Source of the DNA: JAHFRG01 sp036522275
GTDB taxonomy: Bacteria > Pseudomonadota > Gammaproteobacteria > Burkholderiales > JAHFRG01
Assembly (NCBI GenBank): GCA_036522275.1
Contig: DATDGC010000003.1
Span: 1 to 64,000 of the forward strand
Length of the DNA: 64,000 nt
Direction of reading: 5' to 3'
Shown: piece after piece, positions 24,633 to 33,088 of the stretch
Layout of the letters: every line of letters starts with the position of its first letter
How positions within the stretch are numbered: position 1 is the stretch's first letter
The notes under the pieces: generated by a model
What the model was told of the DNA's origin: nothing
The model's database searches: none
The model's input: the letters and a program-made list of their open reading frames with translations, nothing else
Position numbers and translations under genes: made by a program

Positions 24633-25229
24633 TCAGGCTACCTTGGAGTCCTCGCCGATCAAAATCTTGCTGTCGCTGAGATACTTGTGTGGTGGAACCA
24701 CCAAATTAGTCGGCGCGGGAAAGCCTTTGAACACTCTACCGGCGAGATCGAAGCGTGAGCCGTGACAGGGGCAGAAAAAGCCACCCGGCCAGTCGGCGCC
24801 GAGGTCAGCCACTCCCTCTTCCTTGCGGAAAGTCGGCGAGCAGCCCAGATGGGTACAAATCCCGACCACTATGAAGTACTCCGGCTTGATTGAGCGCGTG
24901 AGATTTTTGCAGTATGTCGGCTGTTGGGGCACATCAGAGTCGGGATCGATCAGCCTGTCGCTGAGAGTCGGGAGCGTGTCGAGCATTTCCTTGGTGCGGT
25001 TAACGATCCACACCACCTTGCCTTGCCACTCCACATCGAGCTTCATCCCCAACTCGACTTTGCCGATGTCCACTTCCACTGGCGCGCCGCCGGCGAGCGC
25101 CCGCTGGCTGGGCATCATGGAAACGACAAATGGCAGGGCAGAAGCAACGGTCGCCACTCCGCCCACCGCCGTGGTGGTGGCGATGAGAAACCGCCGTTTG
25201 CCGCGATTCACCTGATTGCTGTCGGTCAT
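24633..25229 (-). CDS. petA: Rieske iron-sulfur subunit of the bc1 complex
   Basis: High-potential [2Fe-2S] protein (198 residues) that accepts one electron from quinol and passes it to cytochrome c1. The N-terminus has a twin-arginine-like signal (RGKRRFLIATTTAVGG) that stays as a membrane anchor. Cluster ligands lie in CTHLGCSP and CPCHGSRFD, with the two Cys and two His of a Rieske centre. It is first in the petABC operon. TatABC, which exports such proteins, is encoded nearby at 27169-28668. The 242 bases upstream are AT-rich and hold no other feature I can support. Confidence 0.96.
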   Translation of the reverse strand: MTDSNQVNRGKRRFLIATTTAVGGVATVASALPFVVSMMPSQRALAGGAPVEVDIGKVELGMKLDVEWQGKVVWIVNRTKEMLDTLPTLSDRLIDPDSDVPQQPTYCKNLTRSIKPEYFIVVGICTHLGCSPTFRKEEGVADLGADWPGGFFCPCHGSRFDLAGRVFKGFPAPTNLVVPPHKYLSDSKILIGEDSKVA

Positions 25230-25471
25230 TCAACGATTCCCTAGTTGCGGAGACTAAAAATCTGATCATTTTACCTGAATCGAAAAGGAAACTTAAATTC
25301 TTTGACGCTAAAATAGGATGAGGGAGCCGCCAAAAAATACTTTGAATTAGAGAGTTACAACAACTACTCTCGAGATATTTAGAGAGAGTTTGCGCGCAAA
25401 AACGCAAGCCGCCTCTGGACACGGCAAATGTTAATATGCGAGGCAAAAATTGTTTCGTGTTAATAAGTTAA

Positions 25472-25849
25472 TTGACTCTGACCCTATTTATGCTGTTTAT
25501 GCTCTTACGCACAGAATCTAACCCACAGTCGTATGAAACAAGGCTGCATTGGATAGTCTACGTTTCGCTGAAGGCTCTGCTGACGCTCTTCATAGATCCA
25601 CTCATTGCCCGCGCCACCAGCGTGTTCGCCATCACCAACAATCGCATCATCATCAAAGTGGGGCTCATGTACCGGCACACTCTTGAGATGAACCTTTTAA
25701 AAGTCGAGTCCGGTGGATCAAGGCATCTGGGGGCATTTCCTAGGGATGGCTCCATTACAGTCATCGGCACCGGCGGAACGAATGAGCCATTCACCCACAT
25801 TGCGAATCCGATAGAGTTCAGGAAGCAATTTCAACAGCTTCAAGCATAG
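25472..25849 (+). pseudogene. Damaged bacterial PH-domain (bPH2/DUF304-type) membrane protein gene
   Basis: The 125-residue frame contains TRLHWIVYV, FAITNNRIIIKVGLM and GTGGTNEPFTHIANP, landmarks of small membrane proteins with a bacterial PH domain. Two defects are visible. The hydrophobic stretch between RLHWIV and FAITN is short, suggesting a deleted membrane helix. Between about 25709 and 25747 the annotated frame reads GGSRHLGAFPRDG, whereas the next frame reads V-D-Q-G-I-W-G-H-F-L-G, the family consensus. This implies two mutually correcting frameshifts. It is probably decaying, though sequence errors could imitate this. It is a lone plus-strand gene between petA and htrA; the function of intact homologues is unknown. 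Confidence 0.6.
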
Positions 25850-25967
25850 CGGGAGACCGTGTCCGCACGCTGCGCCCGCAGCTTTTTCAGGCAAAAGCAA
25901 AACTTGCCAAGTATTCCCTTTTATGAGAAAGCCTTTTGCGCGATAATTATGCGTTCAACTTAACCTT

Positions 25968-27152
25968 ATGGTAACCCTGTATATGCGCAAGTTTTGGCTG
26001 ATTTTTGCCCAGACCGCGACCATCTGCCTCGCGGTGGTGTTTGTGGTCACCACTCTGAAACCGGAACTGCTGCCCGCCGGCTGGCGCGGCGGCAACGTCG
26101 TTTCTTTCAAGGAAGCGGCGCAGGACGTTACGCCGAAAAAAATCAATTCCTACAGCGATGCTTCGAAAAAGGCCATGCCTGCGGTGGTCAATGTTTCCAC
26201 CAGCAAGGAAGTGCGCGTGCCGCGCCATCCGCTGATGGACGACCCGTTGTTACGGCATTTCTTCGGCGACCGCCTCGATGAAAAGCGCCGCACCAACAGT
26301 CTTGGCTCCGGTGTGATTGTAAGCCCGCAGGGCTACATCCTCACCAACTACCATGTGGTGAAAGCGGCCGACGAAATCGAAGTGTTACTCGCTGACGGGC
26401 GCAAGGCTACCCCGCGCGTCGTCGGCGACGATCCCGATACCGATCTTGCTGTATTGAAAGTGGACATGAAAAACCTGCCAGCCATTACTTTCGGGCATTC
26501 CGAAGAAGCGAGCGTCGGCGACGTGGTGCTGGCCATCGGCAATCCCTTCGGTGTCGGGCAAACCGTGACCATGGGCATCATCAGCGCGCTCGGCCGCAGC
26601 CATCTCGGCATCAACACCTTTGAAAACTTCATCCAGACCGACGCTGCGATTAATCCCGGGAACTCGGGTGGCGCGCTGGTGGATGTTTCGGGCAATCTGA
26701 TTGGGATCAATAGTGTTATTTATTCCAGAACCGGCAGCTCGTCCGGCATCGGTTTCGCGATTCCCACCAGTGTCGCGAAGCAGGTGATGGAACAGATCAT
26801 CAAGAACGGCAGCGTCACCCGCGGCTGGATTGGCGTTGAAGCGCAGGACATGTCCAAGGAATTGGCGGAGTCATTCAAGCTCCCCAATTCCAGCGGGGCC
26901 TTGATTGCTGGCGTGCTGAAAAGCAGCCCGGCTGACAAGGCGGGGGTGAAGCCAGGTGACATCCTGCTGGCTGTGGAAGGTAGACCGGTCACCGATTCCT
27001 TAAACATGCTCAACCTGATTGCCGCACTCCCGCCGGGGAAACCAGTTGCGTTTACCATGATGCGCAACCAGACCGAAGTGCAGCTTAAAATTACCGTTGG
27101 CAAAAGACCGAAACCAGCGGCCCAGGAGCTGGACGACGAGGATGAGGAATAG
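25968..27152 (+). CDS. HtrA/DegQ-type periplasmic serine protease (one PDZ domain)
   Basis: Membrane-anchored protease of 394 residues for envelope protein quality control. An N-terminal helix (about 8-28) is followed by a trypsin-like domain with His129 (TNYHVV), Asp159 (DTDLAVLKVD) and Ser233 (NPGNSGGAL), and then a single PDZ domain (about 275-375; GALIAGVLKSSPADKAGVKPG). One PDZ plus an anchor is the DegS/AlgW layout rather than the two-PDZ DegP form. The tail is acidic. The start could be the second methionine (25983). It is convergent with tatC, whose stop codon is 16 bases away. A regulatory role in RseA-type proteolysis is possible but not shown here. Confidence 0.93.
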   Translation: MVTLYMRKFWLIFAQTATICLAVVFVVTTLKPELLPAGWRGGNVVSFKEAAQDVTPKKINSYSDASKKAMPAVVNVSTSKEVRVPRHPLMDDPLLRHFFGDRLDEKRRTNSLGSGVIVSPQGYILTNYHVVKAADEIEVLLADGRKATPRVVGDDPDTDLAVLKVDMKNLPAITFGHSEEASVGDVVLAIGNPFGVGQTVTMGIISALGRSHLGINTFENFIQTDAAINPGNSGGALVDVSGNLIGINSVIYSRTGSSSGIGFAIPTSVAKQVMEQIIKNGSVTRGWIGVEAQDMSKELAESFKLPNSSGALIAGVLKSSPADKAGVKPGDILLAVEGRPVTDSLNMLNLIAALPPGKPVAFTMMRNQTEVQLKITVGKRPKPAAQELDDEDEE

Positions 27153-27168
27153 CAGAGCCGGCTAACGG

Positions 27169-27963
27169 TTACTCGCTGCGCTTCTTTTGGCTCGCTTCGA
27201 TATTTTCCGCCTCCGGCTCGGTGAGCGGCCGATAGTCTTCCACTGCACCGGCCGGTTTGCTGACAAGCCCGGCAACCACAATCCCCAGTTCATACAGCAG
27301 CCACAGCGGCACCGCGAGCATGATTTGGGAAACCACGTCGGGCGGGGTGAATATGGCGCCGATGATAAACGCGCCGACGATGGCATAGGGCCGCACTTGC
27401 TTGAGCTGTGCGACGCTTACCACGCCTATTTTCACCAGCAGTACCACCGCCACCGGCACTTGGAAAGTAATCCCGAACGCAACAAACATAGTGAGCACGA
27501 AATCCATGTACTTGCCGATATCAGTCATCACCGCCACACCCTGCGGCGCGATGCCGATAATGAAGCTGAACACCACCGGAAATACCAGTAAGTAGGCGAA
27601 TGCCATGCCGCACAGAAACAAAAACGTGCTGGCGATGATCAGCGGGCCAACGAGGCGCTTCTCATTGGCGTACAGCCCCGGCGCGACAAAAGCCCAAAAT
27701 TGGTATAGAATAAAAGGAAGCGCGATGACGATTGCGGCCATCATCGTCACCTTCATCGGCACTAAAAACGGCGTGGTCACTTCGGTCGCGATCATCTGCC
27801 CGCCCTGGGGCAGCGCCTTAAGCATCGGCAGCGCGAGCAGCGCATAAATATCACCCGCCCACGGAAACAGACACAGGAATACCACTGCTACCGCAAGAAT
27901 AGAGCGCAGCAGCCGGTCGCGCAGCTCGATTAAGTGAGAAATGAATGTATCCGGGGTGGCCAT
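27169..27963 (-). CDS. tatC: Sec-independent protein translocase TatC
   Basis: Multispanning receptor subunit (264 residues) of the twin-arginine export system, which recognises RR signal peptides together with TatB. It opens with DTFISHLIELRDRLLRS, the conserved cytoplasmic N-terminus, and has about six membrane helices, with FAYLLVFPVVFSF and AFGITFQVPVAVVLL visible. The C-terminal cytoplasmic tail is charged and fairly long. It is the last gene of tatABC, 34 bases after tatB. Likely local substrates are the Rieske protein and other redox proteins. Confidence 0.97.
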   Translation of the reverse strand: MATPDTFISHLIELRDRLLRSILAVAVVFLCLFPWAGDIYALLALPMLKALPQGGQMIATEVTTPFLVPMKVTMMAAIVIALPFILYQFWAFVAPGLYANEKRLVGPLIIASTFLFLCGMAFAYLLVFPVVFSFIIGIAPQGVAVMTDIGKYMDFVLTMFVAFGITFQVPVAVVLLVKIGVVSVAQLKQVRPYAIVGAFIIGAIFTPPDVVSQIMLAVPLWLLYELGIVVAGLVSKPAGAVEDYRPLTEPEAENIEASQKKRSE

Positions 27964-27997
27964 TAGTCAGCGCAATGCGTCGAGGCCGGCGGTGGGT

Positions 27998-28366
27998 TTA
28001 AGCTTGTTTGTGCGGGTTGATGGATGGCGTCTCCAGATTGGAGACCGAGGATGATGGCACTGCGTTCTCGACTGTCTTTTCCACATCATCGGCGACTGTC
28101 TTGATCTGTGTTTCAGTATCACGCGCGCTTTCGCTCACCGTTTTTTCAACGGAGCGCGCCGCTTCCTGCATGCTGGACTGGAGCTTCTTCAGTTCCTCCA
28201 TCTGCATCTCGCGGTCAATATCAGCCTTCACCTCGGCAACGTATCGCTGCAGCCGCCCGAACAAATATCCCAAGGTACGCGCCACCTTCGGCAACCGCTC
28301 CGGGCCGATCACGATGAGCGCCACCACGGCGATCACCAGTATTTCAGAAAAGCCAACGTCAAACAT
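27998..28366 (-). CDS. tatB: Sec-independent protein translocase TatB
   Basis: Single-span protein (122 residues) that forms the substrate-binding complex with TatC. The N-terminus MFDVGFSEILVIAVVALIVIGPERLP is typical, with the membrane helix at about 5-22 and the hinge GPERLPKVARTLG. An amphipathic helix and a long, mostly helical charged tail follow. It sits between tatA (68 bases upstream) and tatC. The length and the GPERLP hinge distinguish it from TatA. Confidence 0.95.
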   Translation of the reverse strand: MFDVGFSEILVIAVVALIVIGPERLPKVARTLGYLFGRLQRYVAEVKADIDREMQMEELKKLQSSMQEAARSVEKTVSESARDTETQIKTVADDVEKTVENAVPSSSVSNLETPSINPHKQA

Positions 28367-28434
28367 GGCAAGTGAGGGGTGAGGCGTTAGTAGTGAAAGG
28401 GGTTCAGAACGGCCTACTCCTCACTCTTTACACC

Positions 28435-28668
28435 TCACGCCTTAGTTTGGGTTTTGTCCTTTACTTCGCCTTCTATGGTCTTGCCAGTCGCCGGGGGCTG
28501 GATCTGCTGCTCGGTCTTATCCTCTTCCGCGTTGCCGCGCATGCCGTCCTTGAATCCCTTCACCGCGTTGCCGAGATCGGTGCCTATGTTGCGCAGCTTC
28601 TTGGTGCCGAAAATCAAGAGCACGATAAGCAGAACAACCAACCAATGCCAAATGCTAAGAGAACCCAT
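28435..28668 (-). CDS. tatA: Sec-independent protein translocase TatA
   Basis: Pore-forming single-span subunit (77 residues). It begins MGSLSIWHWLVVLLIVLLIFG, followed by the hinge GTKKLRNIGTDLG and an amphipathic helix, typical of TatA. I chose the ATG at 28668, six bases after an AGGAG ribosome binding site, over an in-frame TTG two codons earlier. The 277-bp repeat element ends 12 bases upstream of the start, right beside the ribosome binding site, so tatABC may be separated from the his/hinT transcript or may use a promoter inside the repeat. Confidence 0.95.
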   Translation of the reverse strand: MGSLSIWHWLVVLLIVLLIFGTKKLRNIGTDLGNAVKGFKDGMRGNAEEDKTEQQIQPPATGKTIEGEVKDKTQTKA

Positions 28669-28680
28669 GTTCAACTCCTA

Positions 28681-28957
28681 AGGAACCTCTGATTAAGTCC
28701 TCCGCGAATTGCGTTGCCGGCAAAATGCGGAGGGATGCGAGGCGCGCGACGAAGGTCGTAGTTAAGCCTACGAAGCCGAGGAGCGCAACGACGCAGATAA
28801 CGTATTTTACCGCAACCCGGAGGGACGGGGGCTTTCCGGGCGGTCTGCATTGTCGCTCAGCTTGCCAAGGGGTCTGGCCATTGGCTGCGCCTCGCTTCGC
28901 GCATCCCATCCCGGAAAGCCTCCGTCGCAACCACGTGGGACTTAACCAGAGGTTCCC
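28681..28957. repeat. 277-bp MITE-like element with terminal inverted repeats and TA flanks
   Basis: The left end reads GGAACCTCTGATTAAGTCC. The right end, read on the other strand, is GGAACCTCTGGTTAAGTCC, so 18 of 19 bases match. A TA dinucleotide flanks each side (28679-28680 and 28958-28959), consistent with a 2-bp target duplication. The interior contains short GC-rich inverted motifs and no convincing coding sequence. A one-ended relative starts at 43313. This is the pattern of a non-autonomous element moved by a transposase encoded elsewhere; no transposase gene is in the window. Confidence 0.82.
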
Positions 28958-28963
28958 TAGTGT

Positions 28964-29323
28964 TTACGCCGTCTTGGAGCGGTACAGCATGGGCGGCAGC
29001 ACCTCAGGTCCGCCGATGATGTGAATGTGCAAATGAAACACATCCTGCCGCGCCACTCTTCCGGTATTGATGATGGTGCGGAAACCATCCTTGCACCCTT
29101 GTTCTTTAGCAATTTTCGGCGCCAGCACCATGATTTTTCCCAATACATCGTTGTGCGCCCCGCTGACATGCGCAAGCGAATCAACATGCTGCTTCGGTAT
29201 CACCATGAAGTGCACCGGCGCTAGCGGGTTGATATCGTGAAAAGCGAGGACCTCGTCGTCTTCATAGACCTTCTTGCTCGGGATTTCCCCTCTCACGATC
29301 TTGCAAAAAATGCAGTTCTCCAT
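28964..29323 (-). CDS. hinT: HIT-family nucleotide-binding protein (HinT-like)
   Basis: Small dimeric nucleotide hydrolase (119 residues) that in relatives cleaves AMP-lysine and other purine phosphoramidates. It opens with ENCIFCKIVRGEIPSKKVYED and has the histidine triad HLHIHIIGG near the C-terminus, with NTGRVARQDVFHLH before it. The ATG has a GGAG site at a suitable distance. It is 21 bases downstream of hisE, the usual betaproteobacterial neighbour. The repeat element begins just after its stop. Confidence 0.94.
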   Translation of the reverse strand: MENCIFCKIVRGEIPSKKVYEDDEVLAFHDINPLAPVHFMVIPKQHVDSLAHVSGAHNDVLGKIMVLAPKIAKEQGCKDGFRTIINTGRVARQDVFHLHIHIIGGPEVLPPMLYRSKTA

Positions 29324-29344
29324 TTATTCTCCGTCTGCGCATTC

Positions 29345-29677
29345 CTAGGGCTTGCCTTTTTTGCGTGCCGCTTTCTCCGCCAATCCCGAAACACCCTCGC
29401 GCCGCTGCAATTCCTGAAGCACGTCATCCGGCGTCAACCCGTAATATGAAAGCATGACCAGGCAGTGAAACCATAGGTCGGCGGTTTCCTTCACAATCTG
29501 TAGTTTATCACCCTCTTTCGCCGCGAGCAGGGTCTCCGAAGCTTCTTCACCGACCTTTTTCAGTATCGCCTCCGGCCCGCCCGCGTAAAGCCTGGCAACA
29601 TAAGAATCTTCCGGACTCGCGCCTTTGCGGCTCTCCAGGGTCTTGGCGAGGCGTTGCAATATATTGGCGTCACTCAT
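29345..29677 (-). CDS. hisE: Phosphoribosyl-ATP pyrophosphatase
   Basis: Second step of histidine synthesis, removing pyrophosphate from PR-ATP. The 110-residue all-alpha protein of the MazG-like superfamily shows LQRLAKTLESRKGASPEDSY at the start, the metal-binding helix KVGEEASETLLAAK and ETADLWFHCLVML. It is a stand-alone HisE, not fused to HisI as in enterics. It overlaps hisI by 4 bases, which suggests translational coupling. Confidence 0.96.
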   Translation of the reverse strand: MSDANILQRLAKTLESRKGASPEDSYVARLYAGGPEAILKKVGEEASETLLAAKEGDKLQIVKETADLWFHCLVMLSYYGLTPDDVLQELQRREGVSGLAEKAARKKGKP

Positions 29678-30063
29678 TTCTGGTAAATCTCTTTAGATTC
29701 CTTGATGACTGGATTAGTGATCACCCATTTTCCGCTCTGCAATTTCTGAAAGAAACAACTATGCCTTCCGGTATGGCAGGCTATCCCCCCGATTTGTTCC
29801 ACCGTAAGCAGCAGTACGTCCTGATCGCAATCGAGGCGGATTTCCTTTACTTTTTGCACATGCCCGGATTCTTCGCCCTTGCGCCATAATTTTTTGCGCG
29901 AGCGCGACCAGTACACCGCCTCGCCGCTGCTCACGGTGCTCTTCAGCGCCTCGCGGTTCATCCAGGCGAACATCAGCACCTTGCCGCCGCCCGCCTCCTG
30001 AACCACCACCGGCACCAAGCCGTCATGCGTCCAGTTTACTTTGTTTAACCAACTATCAGCCAT
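29674..30063 (-). CDS. hisI: Phosphoribosyl-AMP cyclohydrolase
   Basis: Third step of histidine synthesis, opening the adenine ring of PR-AMP. The 129 residues include VLMFAWMNREAL, YWSRSRKKLWRKGEESGH and the zinc/magnesium-binding cysteines in LDCDQD and CHTGRHSCFF. It lies 12 bases downstream of hisF. Normal length for the stand-alone enzyme; no defects seen. Confidence 0.96.
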   Translation of the reverse strand: MADSWLNKVNWTHDGLVPVVVQEAGGGKVLMFAWMNREALKSTVSSGEAVYWSRSRKKLWRKGEESGHVQKVKEIRLDCDQDVLLLTVEQIGGIACHTGRHSCFFQKLQSGKWVITNPVIKESKEIYQK

Positions 30064-30075
30064 GAACCTATCTCA

Positions 30076-30846
30076 TCACAACCTGACTTCGATATCGTGC
30101 TGCGCCATGTATTGCTTGGCCTCCAGCACGGTGTATTCGCCATAGTGGAAAATGCTCGCTGCCAGCACCGCGTCTGCCCTGCCCTGCAGCACTGCTTCCA
30201 CCAAATGCTGCAAATTACCCGCGCCGCCGCTGGCTATCACCGGGATGTCCACTGCGTCGCAAATCGCCCGGGTGAGCGCCAGATCAAAACCGTTCTTCGT
30301 GCCATCGCGGTCCATGCTGGTAAGCAGGATTTCACCGGCGCCCAGCGCCTGCATCTGCTTCGCCCATTCTACCGCATCACGGCCGCTGGCTTTGCGCCCG
30401 CCGTGAGTAAACACCTCCCAACGCGGCTCTGCGCCATCGCCCGCTTGTTTCGCGTCTATCGCCACCACAATGCATTGCGCGCCGAAGCGGCTGCTCGCGT
30501 CCGCCACCAGTTGCGGGTTTTGTACCGCGGAAGTGTTGATGCTGACCTTGTCGGCCCCGGCATTAAGGAGACTGCGCACGTCCGCCACCGAGCGCACGCC
30601 GCCGCCCACTGTCAGGGGGATAAACACCTGCGCCGCCACCTCTTCGATGGCGGAGAGAATCAGGCCGCGCGAATCGGAGCTGGCGGTAATATCGAGAAAA
30701 GCGAGTTCATCCGCGCCCTGCTGGTCGTAGCGGTGGGCGATTTCCACCGGATCCCCGGCATCGCGTAAGCCCACGAAATTAACGCCTTTGACCACGCGCC
30801 CGCCGGTGACATCCAGGCAGGGGATGATGCGTTTGGCTAGGCCCAT
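30076..30846 (-). CDS. hisF: Imidazole glycerol phosphate synthase cyclase subunit
   Basis: (beta/alpha)8-barrel (256 residues) that uses ammonia from HisH to form IGP and AICAR. It opens with LAKRIIPCLDVTGGRVVKGV. The catalytic aspartates lie in PCLDV and LTSMDRDGTKNG, and phosphate is bound by GGGVRS and ASGGAG. The first half resembles HisA (30939-31691), with which it shares ancestry. A 92-bp gap with a hairpin separates it from hisA. Confidence 0.97.
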   Translation of the reverse strand: MGLAKRIIPCLDVTGGRVVKGVNFVGLRDAGDPVEIAHRYDQQGADELAFLDITASSDSRGLILSAIEEVAAQVFIPLTVGGGVRSVADVRSLLNAGADKVSINTSAVQNPQLVADASSRFGAQCIVVAIDAKQAGDGAEPRWEVFTHGGRKASGRDAVEWAKQMQALGAGEILLTSMDRDGTKNGFDLALTRAICDAVDIPVIASGGAGNLQHLVEAVLQGRADAVLAASIFHYGEYTVLEAKQYMAQHDIEVRL

Positions 30847-30859
30847 AAATCAGTTTTCC

Positions 30860-30938
30860 AACGCGGAGGCGCAGGGACGCAAATAAATCAGGACAAATCT
30901 TTTGTTTAAAATTCTCAGCGCCTCTGCATCCCTGCGGT
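30860..30938. repeat. Imperfect inverted repeat between hisA and hisF
   Basis: About 21 bases at 30860-30880 (GCGGAGGCGCAGGGACGC core) are the approximate reverse complement of 30917-30938 (GCGCCTCTGCATCCCTGCGG). Most differences are purine transitions that still allow G-U pairs in RNA. The right arm abuts the hisA stop codon. It could form a stem that stabilises or attenuates the his transcript, or be a short dispersed repeat; a similar fragment (ACCGCAGAGAAC) occurs at 36155. Confidence 0.5.
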
Positions 30939-31691
30939 TCAAGACTTGGCTTTCGAGCCAAGTTTATCTGCAAGCGCCTGGGCGGCTTTGAAATTCAGAG
31001 TGCCTTGGTAGATTGCGCGGCCAGTGATGGCGCCCATGATGCCTTCAGACTCCACTTTGCACAGTGCCTTCACATCGTCCAGACTGGCGAGGCCGCCGCT
31101 TGCGATAACCGGGACGGTGAGCGCACGCGAGAGTTCCACCGTGGCTTCAATGTTGACACCGTTCAACATGCCATCCCTGCTGATATCGGTATAAATCACC
31201 GCCTCCACGCCGTAATCCTCGAATTTCTTGGCAAGATCCACCACGTCGTGGCCGGTGATTTTAGACCAGCCGTCCACCGCTACTTTGCCGCCCCTGGCAT
31301 CGAGCCCGACCACGATATGGCCGGGGAAAGCGTAGCACGCCTCGCGCAGGAAGCCCGGCGTCTTCACTGCGGCGCTGCCGATGATGACGTAAGCGATACC
31401 GTCGTCCAGATAGTGCTCGATGGTTTCCAGGTCGCGAATGCCCCCGCCCAGCTGCATAGGGATTTCATTGTTCACGGCAGCGACGATTTCCTTGATCGCC
31501 GCTTCGTTCCTGGGCTTGCCGGCAAAAGCCCCGTTCAAGTCCACCAAATGCAGACGTCGCGCGCCCTGCTCCAGCCATTTTCTCGCCTGCTTTCCGGGAA
31601 CGTCGGAAAATACCGTGACGTCTTTCATCGAGCCTTGCTTCAAACGCACGCACTGCCCGTCTTTCAAATCAATCGCAGGAATGATTAACAT
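30939..31691 (-). CDS. hisA: Phosphoribosylformimino-AICAR-phosphate isomerase
   Basis: Fourth step of histidine synthesis, an Amadori rearrangement by a (beta/alpha)8 barrel of 250 residues. It opens with MLIIPAIDLKDGQCVRLKQG (catalytic Asp in AIDLKDG). The second catalytic aspartate is in YTDISRDGMLNG, and phosphate is bound by QLGGGIRD and ASGGLAS. It is followed by hisF and preceded by hisH with a 109-bp gap. No anomalies. Confidence 0.97.
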   Translation of the reverse strand: MLIIPAIDLKDGQCVRLKQGSMKDVTVFSDVPGKQARKWLEQGARRLHLVDLNGAFAGKPRNEAAIKEIVAAVNNEIPMQLGGGIRDLETIEHYLDDGIAYVIIGSAAVKTPGFLREACYAFPGHIVVGLDARGGKVAVDGWSKITGHDVVDLAKKFEDYGVEAVIYTDISRDGMLNGVNIEATVELSRALTVPVIASGGLASLDDVKALCKVESEGIMGAITGRAIYQGTLNFKAAQALADKLGSKAKS

Positions 31692-31800
31692 CGCTTCGAA
31701 TTCGGGAGTAAAGCAATCAGATGCGGTTTGCCCGCCTAGCGGATTTTGAATTCACGATTAAATAATACAACATAAACCGGCACTTTGTGGAAGACACGCA

Positions 31801-32457
31801 TCAAGCCCCCGCGTGAGCCGTCCCGTTCCAGTTTACAAAGTTGGCAAGCAAACGCAAGCCGTCAGACTGGCTTTTCTCCGGGTGGAATTGCACCGCGAAA
31901 ATATTATCGCACGCCACCGCGCAGGTAAAGGCAAAAGGATAACGGCTCACAGCGGCCACCTGTTGCGCGTCGCCGGCTTCGATGAAATAACTGTGGACAA
32001 AATAAAAACGGCTGCCCGGTGAAATTCCCGCCCACAGCGCATGTGTCCCTTGAGGCTCAACCCGGTTCCACCCCATGTGCGGCACCTTCAGCTTCACGCC
32101 ATTACCATCCACCATCGCATCCTTTGGAAAGCGCCGCACTTTGCCGGGGAGCACACCCAGGCCTTCGACGCCGCCCTCGTCGCTCCACTCGAAGAGCATC
32201 TGCAATCCGATGCAAATGCCAAGAAACGGCTTAGTCCCGGCAGCTTCGAGCAGCGGCTTGCGCAAGCCGCGCGCATCCATTTCGCGCATGCAATCCGGCA
32301 TCGCACCCTGACCAGGGAATACCACACGTTTAGCTTCGCGAATCTGCTGTGCGGAATCAGTAACACTGATTTTTGCATCAGGAGCAACGTGCTCGAGCGC
32401 TTTCGCCACCGAGCGCAGGTTGCCCATGCCGTAATCCACTACTGCGATGTCAATCAT
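31801..32457 (-). CDS. hisH: Imidazole glycerol phosphate synthase glutaminase subunit
   Basis: Class I amidotransferase (218 residues) that supplies ammonia to HisF. The start MIDIAVVDYGMGNLRSVAKA is typical. The nucleophilic cysteine is in FLGICIGLQM and the His/Glu pair in VQFHPEKSQ. It is 15 bases downstream of hisB. The complete triad suggests an active enzyme. Confidence 0.97.
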   Translation of the reverse strand: MIDIAVVDYGMGNLRSVAKALEHVAPDAKISVTDSAQQIREAKRVVFPGQGAMPDCMREMDARGLRKPLLEAAGTKPFLGICIGLQMLFEWSDEGGVEGLGVLPGKVRRFPKDAMVDGNGVKLKVPHMGWNRVEPQGTHALWAGISPGSRFYFVHSYFIEAGDAQQVAAVSRYPFAFTCAVACDNIFAVQFHPEKSQSDGLRLLANFVNWNGTAHAGA

Positions 32458-32472
32458 TGATATTGCGTTAGC

Positions 32473-33060
32473 TTACAAGCTTCCCTTGGTCGAAGGTAGC
32501 CTGCCAGAATTGCGCGGATCGATTTCGGAAGCCATGCGCAACGCGCGCCCAAAAGCTTTGAATACGGTTTCACACTGGTGATGCGCATTCTTGCCACGCA
32601 GGTTGTCAATGTGCAGCGTCACCAGGGCGTGATTGACAAAGCCCTGGAAAAACTCGTGCACCAGGTCCACATCAAACTCGCCGATGCGGGCGCGGGTGAA
32701 TTTCAGGTTGAATTCCAGCTCCGGCCTTCCCGACAAGTCCACCACCACGCGCGACAGGGCCTCATCCAGCGGCACGTAGGCATGGCCAAAACGGCGCACG
32801 CCTTTTTTCCCGCCGAGCGCCTTCAGGAAAGCCTGGCCGAAAGTAATGCCGATGTCTTCCACGGTGTGGTGCGCATCAATATGCAAATCACCCTTCGCGG
32901 AAATTTCCAAATCCATCATGCCGTGCCGCGCTACCTGATCCAGCATATGGTCAAGAAACGTCACACCGGTGGAGAGTTTCGTCTTGCCGCTGCCGTCGAG
33001 ATTAAGTTTCACGCCGATTTTTGTTTCCAGTGTATTGCGGGTAACCTGTGCCTTGCGCAT
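32473..33060 (-). CDS. hisB: Imidazoleglycerol-phosphate dehydratase
   Basis: Sixth step of histidine synthesis. With the ATG at 33060 (MRKAQVTRNTLETKI) it is 195 residues, the normal monofunctional length. Two metal-binding His motifs are visible, DAHHTVEDIGI and KNAHHQCETVFKAF, with FLDHMLDQVARHG between them and the start. The frame stays open 30 codons further upstream, but that part overlaps hisC and has low-complexity Ser/Lys sequence unlike HisB, so I rejected it. There is no fused phosphatase domain, so histidinol-phosphatase must be encoded elsewhere. Confidence 0.95.
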   Translation of the reverse strand: MRKAQVTRNTLETKIGVKLNLDGSGKTKLSTGVTFLDHMLDQVARHGMMDLEISAKGDLHIDAHHTVEDIGITFGQAFLKALGGKKGVRRFGHAYVPLDEALSRVVVDLSGRPELEFNLKFTRARIGEFDVDLVHEFFQGFVNHALVTLHIDNLRGKNAHHQCETVFKAFGRALRMASEIDPRNSGRLPSTKGSL

Positions 33061-33088
33061 GGGTGATTTATTGAAAAAAGTGGGGGTC

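Noticed and set aside
25840..25967. Sigma-E-type promoter before htrA
   Set aside because: AAAACTT and a TATGA-like element occur with about 16 bases between them, but the key GGAACTT and TCTGA positions do not match well enough to call.
28725..29024. 99-codon plus-strand open frame in the repeat element
   Set aside because: It runs through the terminal repeat into the end of hinT, lacks a ribosome binding site, and resembles no transposase.
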